Made by a program: the position numbers and the translations under genes. The notes below the pieces were generated by a model. It searched no databases, was not told the origin of the DNA, and saw nothing but the letters and a program-made list of their open reading frames with translations. Below are positions 24,058 through 31,006 of a stretch of DNA of 64,000 nt, piece after piece; position 1 is the stretch's first letter, and each line of letters begins with the position of its first letter. Location of the stretch: assembly GCA_965277355.1 (NCBI GenBank), contig CBDICN010000002.1, forward strand, positions 310,001 to 374,000, given 5' to 3'. Origin of the DNA: RH-AL1 sp965277355 (GTDB lineage Bacteria; Pseudomonadota; Alphaproteobacteria; Rhizobiales; Beijerinckiaceae).

Positions 24058-24899
24058 CGTGTCTGTGTCTGAAATCTCGCTAGGTCGAAAACTCATTAAG
24101 GGGTTTGCTTGAGAAGCGAGCGGTGATTCAAGGTCCTGGGAGGATTCTTGATGGGCGTTCGCCGGTACGAAATCACCGACTTCGAGTGGTCGATCATCCA
24201 GCCTCTGCTGCCGAACAAGCCGCGGGGCAAGCCGCGCGTCGACGACCGCAAGGTGCTCAACGGCATCTACTGGCGTCTGCGCACCGGATCGCCATGGGAC
24301 GAGATCCCCGAGCGTTACGGGCCGCCGACGACCTGCTCGAACCGCTTCCGGCGGTGGGCCAAGATCGGCGTCTGGGATTGTGTATTCGAGGCGGTCTCGC
24401 GGGCCTACGACGGCGACATCCAGATGCTGGACTCGACCTCGGTGCGTGTCCATCAACACGGCGGCAACGTCGCAAAAGGGGGGCCTGCGCGACGCCGGCC
24501 GCCGCTCGGGACGCTGCTCGAGGCCAGTGCATGGGGCGTTCGCGGGGCGGCCTGACCACCAAGATCCACGCCCTCGTCGATGCCGACGGCCTGCCGATCG
24601 TGCTGAAGATCACCGAGGGCCAGGCGCACGACGGACGCAGCGCCGCCGATATGCTGGGCGGCCTCGGCAACGGTCAGATCCTGCTCGCCGATCGCGCCTA
24701 CGACAGCAATGCGTTGCGCCAGACGATGAGCGCGCAAGGCGCCTGGGCCAACATCATGCCAATGGCGCGCCGCGTCGAGAAACCGGCCTTCAGCAGCTTC
24801 CTCTACCGCTACAGAAACCTCATCGAGCGGTTCTTCAACAAAATGAAGCATTTCAGAGCGATCGCAACGCGCTTCGAGAAACACGCCACGAACTACCTA

Positions 24900-26045
24900 G
24901 TGGATAACGTCATTCGATAGAGTCCGTCGTGGGATTCCCGTTGGGCCGCGGTCGTGCGAGTCTTCGAGATGCGCACAGGGATCAGGATCGAAGTCACCAT
25001 TGCCGACGAAGCCCGCATGAAGGCGATCGTCGCCGATCGCGGCAGCCCGCAGAACCATGTCTGGCGCTGCCGCATCGTGCTGCTGACCGCCGCCGGGCTC
25101 GGCACCAACGCGATCATGCGCGAGGCGAACGTCGCCAAGACCGCGGTGTGGCGCTGGCAGGAGCGTTTCATGCGGGAGGGCGTCGCCGGCCTCTTGCGCG
25201 ACAAGACGCGGCCGCCCGGCAAGCCGCCGCTGCCGAGGGAGGTCGTCGACAAGGTCGTCGCCCTGACGCAGTCCGAGCCGCCCGGCGAGACGACGCATTG
25301 GACCGCGCCCGCCATGGCCGAAGCCATGGGCATCAGCGTTTCCTCGGTTCAGCGTATCTGGAAGGCGCATAGGCTGGCGCCGCATCGCGTCCGCCGCTTC
25401 AAGCTGTCCAACGATCCCCTGTTCGCCGCCAAGCTGCGCGACGTCGTCGGCCTTTACGTCGATCCTCCGGCGCACGCCATCGTGTTGTCGCTCGACGAGA
25501 AGAGCCAGATCCAGGCGCTCGACCGCACCCAACCCGGCCTGCCGATGAAGAAGGGCCGGCTCGGCACCATGACCCATGACTACAAGCGCCACGGTACGAC
25601 GACGCTGTTCGCCGCCCTCGACGTGCTCGAGGGAAAGGTCATCGGGCGCTGCATGCAGCGTCACCGGCATCAGGAGTTCGTCCGCTTCCTCAACGCCATC
25701 GAGGCCGAGGTGCCGGCCGGAAAGACGGTCGAGGTCATCCTCGACAACTATGCCGTCCACAAGCACCCGAAGGTTCTCGCCTGGCTCGGCCGCCACCCGC
25801 GCTTCACCTTCCACTTCACGCCGAAATCGGCTTCCTGGCTGAACGCCGTCGAGGGCTTCTTCGCCAAGCTCACGCGGCGACGGCTCAAGCGCGGCGTCTT
25901 CCGTTCGATCGTCGATCTTCAAGCCGCCATCAACCGCTTCCTCGCCGAGACCAACAAGGCCCCGAAACCCTTCCATTGGAAAGCCGATCCGGACAAAATC
26001 ATCGCCGCCGTCAAACGCGGGCACCAAGTGTTGGAATCTATCCAC
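24900..26045 (+). mobile_element. IS630-family insertion sequence nested in the IS5-family element
   Basis: 1,146 bp flanked by the TA dinucleotide duplication characteristic of IS630/Tc1 elements (24898-24899 and 26046-26047). The ends are inverted: GTGGATA at 24900-24906 and TATCCAC at 26039-26045. Removing the element plus one TA restores the reading frame of the IS5 transposase across CTA-GCC, which proves the insertion order. Confidence 0.93.
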
Positions 26046-26048
26046 TAG
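24954..26048 (+). CDS. IS630-family transposase
   Basis: 364 residues from a GTG at 24954; an ATG at 24969 is a possible later start. The N-terminal helix-turn-helix region (LTAAGLGTNAIMREANVAKTAVWRW) is followed by a winged segment and a DDE catalytic domain: first Asp in VLSLDEKSQIQALDR near 180, second in VEVILDNYAVHKH near 265, and Glu in PKSASWLNAVEGFFAKL near 300. All three are present and the frame is intact, so the enzyme is potentially active. The stop codon TAG is made of the duplicated target TA plus the first flanking base. Confidence 0.95.
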   Translation: MRVFEMRTGIRIEVTIADEARMKAIVADRGSPQNHVWRCRIVLLTAAGLGTNAIMREANVAKTAVWRWQERFMREGVAGLLRDKTRPPGKPPLPREVVDKVVALTQSEPPGETTHWTAPAMAEAMGISVSSVQRIWKAHRLAPHRVRRFKLSNDPLFAAKLRDVVGLYVDPPAHAIVLSLDEKSQIQALDRTQPGLPMKKGRLGTMTHDYKRHGTTTLFAALDVLEGKVIGRCMQRHRHQEFVRFLNAIEAEVPAGKTVEVILDNYAVHKHPKVLAWLGRHPRFTFHFTPKSASWLNAVEGFFAKLTRRRLKRGVFRSIVDLQAAINRFLAETNKAPKPFHWKADPDKIIAAVKRGHQVLESIH

Positions 26049-26103
26049 CCCTCGTCAAGCTCGCCGCCACGCGCATCTGGCTTCGATCTTATGAGTCGGT
26101 GTC

Positions 26104-26685
26104 CTAGTCTGGGTCTTGTGGACGGATGGTCGGCGAGAGGTGATGCAACGTGTCGAAGGCGCACCTCAGGTGCGCATCCAGGCCTGGCCTTGGATCGACT
26201 AACCAGGCTTTCGCGGCGTAGCCCAGGGCCGCCATTCCCACCTGAGCCGCGAGGGTGGCGAGGCCATCGTCGAAGCCTCGGCGGCCTAACGCTGTGGACA
26301 GAGCGCCGATCAGATTCGCCGTCTTCGTCAGCACCCGCTCCTGCAACGCTGGAGTAACGGCGATGATCTCCTGCCTGGGCTCGGTGAAGGGACGATTGCG
26401 CTCGAGCATCGGCTCGACCGAGCGGAACGCGCAGAGCAGGGCGTCCATCGGGGCCAGTCCCTCGGGTGCCAGGGCCACCGCGTCTGTCAAGGCGTCGCGA
26501 AACGCCTCTTCTCCGTCGAATAACGCTTCCCGCTTGTCTGGGAAGTGACGGAAGAAGGTGCGCTCCGTCACGCCGGCCCTGGCGGCGATCTCGGCCGTCG
26601 TGGTCGCGTCGTAGCCGCGCTCGCGGAACAACTCCAAGGTCGCCTGCCGAAGGCGGCGGCGCGCGTCTTCTCCGCTGCGTGGCAT
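26104..26685 (-). CDS. TetR/AcrR-family transcriptional regulator
   Basis: 193 residues from the ATG at 26685; a GTG at 26700 would add five residues. The DNA-binding domain is at about 8-55: LRQATLELFRERGYDATTTAEIAARAG, cut here at the turn, then VTERTFFRHFPDKREALF. The C-terminal domain is of the kind fused in mycobacterial and rhizobial TetR proteins (AFRSVEPMLERNRP, QERVLTKTANLIGALSTALG). It is divergent from the oxidoreductase gene 80 bases away and very likely represses it. Its stop codon lies in the CTAG target duplicated by the IS5-family element, so the last residues were at the edge of that insertion but appear unchanged. Confidence 0.88.
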   Translation of the reverse strand: MPRSGEDARRRLRQATLELFRERGYDATTTAEIAARAGVTERTFFRHFPDKREALFDGEEAFRDALTDAVALAPEGLAPMDALLCAFRSVEPMLERNRPFTEPRQEIIAVTPALQERVLTKTANLIGALSTALGRRGFDDGLATLAAQVGMAALGYAAKAWLVDPRPGLDAHLRCAFDTLHHLSPTIRPQDPD

Positions 26686-26764
26686 TGATCGTCCATACAC
26701 TTGTTGTCAGGCGCTGTCTCTACGTTTATAAGTCAGCTACTGACGCAATGGGAGATCACGGCCC

Positions 26765-27841
26765 ATGAAGACGCTCCGTTTCCAAGAATACGGCGAACCG
26801 GCGGACGTGCTGCGCCTGGAGGACGCCGCCGTGCCGAGCCCCCGCGGCGGGCAAATACGCGTGAGGGTCCACGCGTGCGGGCTCAATCCGGCGGATTGGT
26901 ATCTGTGCCGGGGGCTGTTCGCCGGCGACCTCCCCCGTGGCGTCGGCCTGGATGTGTCGGGAACGGTGGAGGCGATCGGCGAGGGCGTGACGGATGTCCG
27001 CGTCGGAGATCGTGTGTTGGGTGTACCCGATTTCAGGGGGTTTCCGAGCGCCGGCGCGGCGGACGAGGCGGCGCTCGCTGTTTGGACGCCGGTTCCGGAA
27101 GGCCTCGATCTTGTCGACGCGGCGGCGCTGCCGATGGCGGTCGAGACCGCTTATCGCTGCCTCGACATACTGGGCGTGGCGGCCGGGCGGACGCTCCTGG
27201 TGTACGGCGCGGGAACGGTGATCGGCTTCGCCGCCGTGCAGATGGCGCTCATGCGTGGGGCGCGGGTGATCGCAGCGGCAGGCGACACCTTCGCCGGGGG
27301 GCTTAGCGCCCTCGGCGCCGAGGTCACGTCGTACGGGGACGGCATGGTCGAGCGGGTTCTCGACATCGGCGGGGGCAAGCCGGACCTGATCCTGGACGCC
27401 GGCCCGATCAGCGGCGTGCTGCCCGACCTCGTCACGATCGTCGGCGGCGATGGGCGTCGCATCCTCACTGTCAGCAATCACGGTCCCGCCGCCGGCGAGT
27501 TGGGGGTGCGCGACAGCTTTACAAGCGAGCTGCGCTACGACGTGCTTGGCGAGTTCGCGAAGCTCGCGGCGGAGGGCCGGTTCACCGTGCCGGTCGCACG
27601 CACGTTTCCGCTCGAGGAGTGGCGCGAGGCGCTCGACCTCAGCCTGAGCGGGCACGCCCACGGCAAACTCGTCCTCCTCCCCGCGGGGCGCACCCGCCAA
27701 GGATTGACGCCGCTCCGGCGGGAGTCCGGGTCGCCTTTCTCCGCGTGCCTCTTACCAACCGCGCCCCAATCGTTGCACGGAGGTGTGCTGAGAGCCGACT
27801 CGGTGGTAGCCTCCGAACCTACAGCATCGGACGGCGATTGA
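26765..27841 (+). CDS. NADP-dependent zinc-independent oxidoreductase (quinone oxidoreductase-like MDR)
   Basis: 358 residues. MDR fold: FQEYGEPADVLRLEDA at the start, VHACGLNPADWYLCRGLF near 33-50, and the nucleotide-binding loop LLVYGAGTVIGFAAVQMA near 145-162, then GAEVTSYGD. Zinc-ligand cysteines are missing, as in quinone oxidoreductases. The natural domain ends at GKLVLLP near residue 306; the following 52 residues (Arg/Pro/Ser rich) look like read-through past a lost stop. It is divergent from a TetR gene, a common stress-inducible pairing. The substrate is probably a quinone or enone. Confidence 0.88.
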   Translation: MKTLRFQEYGEPADVLRLEDAAVPSPRGGQIRVRVHACGLNPADWYLCRGLFAGDLPRGVGLDVSGTVEAIGEGVTDVRVGDRVLGVPDFRGFPSAGAADEAALAVWTPVPEGLDLVDAAALPMAVETAYRCLDILGVAAGRTLLVYGAGTVIGFAAVQMALMRGARVIAAAGDTFAGGLSALGAEVTSYGDGMVERVLDIGGGKPDLILDAGPISGVLPDLVTIVGGDGRRILTVSNHGPAAGELGVRDSFTSELRYDVLGEFAKLAAEGRFTVPVARTFPLEEWREALDLSLSGHAHGKLVLLPAGRTRQGLTPLRRESGSPFSACLLPTAPQSLHGGVLRADSVVASEPTASDGD

Positions 27842-27921
27842 GAGTCGCTTCGCGACGCTTATGTGCCCAGTCCTCGCTATGCTGTCCTGATCGGAGCAAG
27901 TCCGCAACAGCGGACGTTGCT

Positions 27922-28530
27922 CTAGAACTCGATCCCTCTCTGCGCCTTCACGCCGGCGGCGAAATGGTGCTTCACCAGGCTCATCTCGGTGACGAGATCG
28001 GCCGCTTCAATCAGCGGCGGCTTGGCGTTGCGCCCGGTGACGACGATGTGCAACCCCGGACGGCGCGCCGCAAGCCGCGCGACCACTTCGCCGAGGGGCA
28101 GGTAATCGTAGCGCAGCGCGATGTTGAGCTCGTCGAGCACGAGCAGCCGGACCGAGGGATCGTCCATCAGTTCGCAGGCCTTACCCCAGGCACGCTCGGC
28201 GGCGGCGACATCGCGGTCGCGATCCTGCGTCTCCCAGGTAAAGCCCTCCCCCATCGTGTGCCACGAGACGAGATCGTCGAAGCGCGCAAGCGCATGCTTC
28301 TCGCCGGTATCCCACGCCCCCTTGATAAACTGCACGATGCCGACGCGCCAGTTGTAGCCGAGTGCGCGCACCACGAGGCCCATCGCCGCCGAGGTCTTGC
28401 CTTTGCCCGGCCCGGTGTGGACGATCAACAGGCCCTTCTCGGCGATCGTCTTGGAGGCGACCTCGGCATCCTGCACGGCCTTGCGCTTTGCGGCCATAGC
28501 CCGGTGGCGGAGCGCCTCGTCGTCGGTCAT
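27922..28530 (-). CDS. cobO: Cob(I)yrinic acid a,c-diamide adenosyltransferase
   Basis: 202 residues, full length for CobO/CobA/BtuR. The P-loop HTGPGKGKTSAAMG begins near residue 38, and the conserved blocks VQFIKGAWDTGEKHAL, MGEGFTWETQDRDRD, LLVLDELNIALRYDYL and VVTGRNAKPPLIEAADLVTEM are all present. It transfers the adenosyl group of ATP to the cobalt of cobyrinic acid diamide or cobinamide. No other cobalamin gene and no obvious cobalamin riboswitch is in the window. It lies downstream of rpmE on the same strand but after a terminator, so it probably has its own promoter. Confidence 0.95.
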   Translation of the reverse strand: MTDDEALRHRAMAAKRKAVQDAEVASKTIAEKGLLIVHTGPGKGKTSAAMGLVVRALGYNWRVGIVQFIKGAWDTGEKHALARFDDLVSWHTMGEGFTWETQDRDRDVAAAERAWGKACELMDDPSVRLLVLDELNIALRYDYLPLGEVVARLAARRPGLHIVVTGRNAKPPLIEAADLVTEMSLVKHHFAAGVKAQRGIEF

Positions 28531-28562
28531 ATGTCCTCTAAAGCCGAGAGGCGGCGCACACG

Positions 28563-28590
28563 AAAAAGCCGCCTCCGAACGGAAGCGGCT
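28563..28590 (-). terminator. rpmE intrinsic terminator
   Basis: Read on the minus strand, AGCCGC-TTCC-GTTC-GGAG-GCGGCT forms a strong hairpin (28590-28567) followed by TTTTT (28567-28563). It lies 25 bases after the rpmE stop and separates rpmE from cobO. Confidence 0.85.
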
Positions 28591-28614
28591 CGAAAACAGC
28601 GCGAAGAGCGCGAC

Positions 28615-28848
28615 CTATTTCTTGCCGCCGAACCCGAGACCGGCGAAGCGCGAGTTGAAGCGCGACAGCCGGCCACCGCGATCGAGCAGTTGCTGCGAGC
28701 CGCCGGTCCAGGCCGGGTGGGTATTGGGATCGATGTCGAGGTTGAGCGTCGCGCCGTTCTCGCCGTAAGTCGAACGCGTCATGAACTCGGTGCCATCGGT
28801 CATGACGACCTTGATCATGTGGTAGGACGGATGGATGTCGGATTTCAT
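28615..28848 (-). CDS. rpmE: 50S ribosomal protein L31
   Basis: 77 residues. The L31 signature is clear: KSDIHPSYHMIKVVMTDG at the N-terminus and DIDPNTHPAWTGG near 38-50, ending RLSRFNSRFAGLGF. The CxxC zinc ribbon of the C+ form is absent, so this is the zinc-independent type used by alphaproteobacteria. It is followed by a strong terminator at 28563. L31 bridges the subunits at the central protuberance. Confidence 0.95.
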   Translation of the reverse strand: MKSDIHPSYHMIKVVMTDGTEFMTRSTYGENGATLNLDIDPNTHPAWTGGSQQLLDRGGRLSRFNSRFAGLGFGGKK

Positions 28849-28953
28849 GGTCGCAATGTCTTTCGGCGCCGCGGCGGCTGTCCATGGTGCGAAGGGAAGA
28901 GGGCGTGCCTATAGCGCCCCGGCGCCTATCCGGCAACCGCCCTCGCTGTTTGC

Positions 28954-29235
28954 TCAGTGCAAACTGACCATGTGCAACTCGTTCTGCATCGCGTTGGCAA
29001 GCGCGGCATCGCGGGAGTCCGTCACCACGAGCGGCTTGCCGCTGGCGCCGTGCAACGCGAAAAGCTTGGTGCCGGGCTGCATGTTCGGGATCTCCGGAAA
29101 CAGCGTGCCGATGTCCTCGGGCCGCACCGGCTTGAGATAGGCCACGAGACCTTCGCCGAGGGCCGCCAACTGTTCCTCGCTCAGGATGGGCATGCTCGTC
29201 TTGTCCTGGTTCACTGTATTCTTCTGGTCCAACAT
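28954..29235 (-). CDS. DUF1150-family protein
   Basis: 93 residues. The core is DUF1150: ILSEEQLAALGEGLVAYLKP, VRPEDIGTLFPEIP, then KLFALHGASGKPLVVTDSRDAALANA. DUF1150 genes are regularly located beside a small heat-shock gene in alphaproteobacteria, as here (47 bases downstream of hsp20). Function is not established, but the pairing suggests a role in stress or in modulating the chaperone. No signal peptide or membrane helix. Confidence 0.9.
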   Translation of the reverse strand: MLDQKNTVNQDKTSMPILSEEQLAALGEGLVAYLKPVRPEDIGTLFPEIPNMQPGTKLFALHGASGKPLVVTDSRDAALANAMQNELHMVSLH

Positions 29236-29282
29236 GTTCGTTCCTTCCTGCGGTCTGGGAGACCCGCAAAGTTGTGCCGACC

Positions 29283-29711
29283 CTAGCCGCGCACGTTGAT
29301 GTCGATGACCTGCCCGCGCTTCTGCGGCTCGGGGCGGTGGAGATCGACGGAAAGCAGGCCGTTGACGAGGTCCGCGCCCGCCACCAGCATGCCGTCGGCA
29401 AGCAGGAACACCCGCTGGAACTGCCGCGCGGCGATGCCGCGGTGCAGGTAGACGCGCTGCCTGTCTTCAAGCTGCCTTCCCCTGATCACCAGTTGGCCGT
29501 CCTCGACCATGATCTCCAGCTGATCGCGGGTGAACCCCGCCACGGCCAGTGTGATCCGCAGGATGTCGAGCGTCCCCTCGGTGCGTGCGATCCGCTCTAT
29601 GTTGTAATGCGGATAACCATCCGACGCGGATCGTGTGACGCGCTCGAGAGTGCGTTCGAGTTCGTCGAACCCGAGAAGAAACGGCGAATTCAGAGTCGGC
29701 ATGCGGGACAT
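29283..29711 (-). CDS. Hsp20/alpha-crystallin small heat-shock protein
   Basis: 142 residues from the ATG at 29711, with AAGG eight bases upstream; an in-frame start at 29762 is less likely. The N-terminal segment SPFLLGFDELERTLERV and the alpha-crystallin domain (about 35-125: YNIERIARTEGTLDILRITLAVAGF, given here only to its key residues; later LVIRGRQLED, YLHRGIAARQFQRVF and GLLSVDLHR) match IbpA-type proteins. They hold unfolding proteins for DnaK/ClpB. The C-terminal IxI anchor is VIDINV. It forms a unit with DUF1150. No ROSE-type hairpin could be proven upstream. Confidence 0.92.
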   Translation of the reverse strand: MSRMPTLNSPFLLGFDELERTLERVTRSASDGYPHYNIERIARTEGTLDILRITLAVAGFTRDQLEIMVEDGQLVIRGRQLEDRQRVYLHRGIAARQFQRVFLLADGMLVAGADLVNGLLSVDLHRPEPQKRGQVIDINVRG

Positions 29712-29905
29712 CGTCGAGCCTTGTCGAAGCCGATCGGCCTTCGAGAGGAGCCCCGAAGGCACTCCACGGCATACGCCGCAAAAGGTAATATGGCCCTAAG
29801 CTCAGGGCGTTCAAGAAAGCCGCTCGGATGCGGCGTTCTCACGCTTGAAGGGCGTTCTGCGACCGCTCTCCCGCCTCGACCGCGAGGCGTGCTAAGCTCG
29901 CCGCG

Positions 29906-30994
29906 ATGTGTCGATCGAGCTCGCCGCCCCTCGTCTTCTGCCTAGCGGCGCTCTGCGCCGGGCTCGGTGCCGGTCCCTCCCACGCGGCGCCCTTCGACGT
30001 CTTCTTCGCCGAGCCGATGCCGACGCGGGCTCACCGCCCCGTAAAGCGGCGGAACGGCGCCGCGGCCCCGCGATCGGCTCCGACGAGACAGACGCCTCAG
30101 GCCCGGGCCGCTACGGTCCCGCTTCCGGTTCCCCGCCCGCAATTCCCCGGCGATGGACCAGAGCCGGCCCCTGCCCCTCAGGGCGAAGCCGCCGCAACCG
30201 CTCCGGCCGCGGCCGCCGAAGCGCCGTCAAGCGTTCCCTTTCCGCCGCCCCGGCCGAAGGATCTCGGCGCGACCGCGGGGGCCGTTCGGACGCAGGCCCC
30301 GCCAGCTCAGTCGCCCGCGGTGGCGGCAACGCCCGCCCCGGCGGACAAGGCTGCCGCTCAACCGCCCCCTCCCGGTAAGCCGGCGACCGCTGCGAGCGGC
30401 GCGACCCTGACCGTCACGCCACGCTCGCCGGCCGACGATCCGTCCTGCCCCGGCCGGCTGAAGGCGCGCAACGTCGCCGTCGAGCCAATCGCGATCGGTC
30501 CGCAGCCGGATCCACGCTGCACCGTCGTCGAACCCGTGCGTCTTACCGGGTTGAGCCTTCCGGATGGCGGGACGGTGGACTTCCCCGACAAGCCGACCAT
30601 CGCCTGCACGACCGCGGACGCCTTCTCGCTCTACGTGCGCGACCTGCTGGCGCCGCTCGGCAAAGGGACCTTCGGCTCGCCGGTCGCGGCGGTGTGGACC
30701 GGCCCCGGGCTCGAGTGCCGCTCGCGCGACCACATTTTCGGCGCGAAGCTCTCCGCCCACGGCCAGGGCCTTGCCATCGACATCGCACAGTTGAAGCTCG
30801 CCGACGGCCGGGTGGTCGCGGTCGGCGAGCCGAGGACGGCGAGCGAGAGCGGCTTCGAGACCGCGGCGCGCGCCGGCGGATGCGGCTACTTCCATACCGC
30901 GCTCGGCCCCGGCTCCGACAGCTACCACCGCACGCACTGGCACTTCGACCTCGAGGTGCGCGGCAACCAGGGCGACGGCAAGTACTGCAAGTGA
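29906..30994 (+). CDS. Extensin-like C-terminal domain protein (secreted)
   Basis: 362 residues. A signal peptide ends near GPSHA; residues about 40-170 are a Pro/Ala/Arg-rich disordered linker (repeated VPLPVPRPQ-type stretches). The C-terminal 190 residues are the extensin-like domain, related to M15/LAS peptidases: CTTADAFSLYVRDLL, LECRSRDHIFGAKLSAHGQGLAIDI, and THWHFDLEV near the end, with the His and Asp expected to bind zinc. Six cysteines could form disulfides. It probably acts on cell-wall peptidoglycan in the periplasm; enzymatic activity in this family is unproven. Confidence 0.85.
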   Translation: MCRSSSPPLVFCLAALCAGLGAGPSHAAPFDVFFAEPMPTRAHRPVKRRNGAAAPRSAPTRQTPQARAATVPLPVPRPQFPGDGPEPAPAPQGEAAATAPAAAAEAPSSVPFPPPRPKDLGATAGAVRTQAPPAQSPAVAATPAPADKAAAQPPPPGKPATAASGATLTVTPRSPADDPSCPGRLKARNVAVEPIAIGPQPDPRCTVVEPVRLTGLSLPDGGTVDFPDKPTIACTTADAFSLYVRDLLAPLGKGTFGSPVAAVWTGPGLECRSRDHIFGAKLSAHGQGLAIDIAQLKLADGRVVAVGEPRTASESGFETAARAGGCGYFHTALGPGSDSYHRTHWHFDLEVRGNQGDGKYCK

Positions 30995-31006
30995 ACGCAG
31001 CGCCGG

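Larger units (their letters stand above)
24084..26103 (+). mobile_element. IS5-family (IS427-like) element, interrupted by an IS630-family element
   Basis: The element is bracketed by a CTAG duplication (24080-24083 and 26104-26107), the 4-bp YTAR-type target typical of the IS427 group. Imperfect inverted ends are GTCGAAAACTCATTAAG on the left and the complement of CTTATGAGTCGGTGTC on the right. Without the nested IS630 and its duplicated TA, the element is about 872 bp, the expected size. It landed between the rplS repeat and the 3' end of a tetR gene, whose stop codon lies in the right CTAG. Confidence 0.88.
24151..26107 (+). pseudogene. IS5-family transposase, split by IS630 insertion
   Basis: The first reading frame (24151 to about 24480) gives the DUF4096-like N-terminus (RYEITDFEWSIIQPLLPN, then LNGIYWRLRTGSPWDEIPERYG). 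At 24475-24484 a run AAAAGGGGGG lets ribosomes slip -1 into the second frame, which carries the DDE domain (GLTTKIHALVD, ILLADRAYDSN, RYRNLIERFFNKMKHF), as in other members with programmed frameshifting. After 24899 the frame is broken by the IS630 element. The original C-terminus resumes at 26048 (LVKLAATRIWLRSYESVS) and ends in TAG formed by the CTAG target. The interrupted copy should be inactive. Confidence 0.88.
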
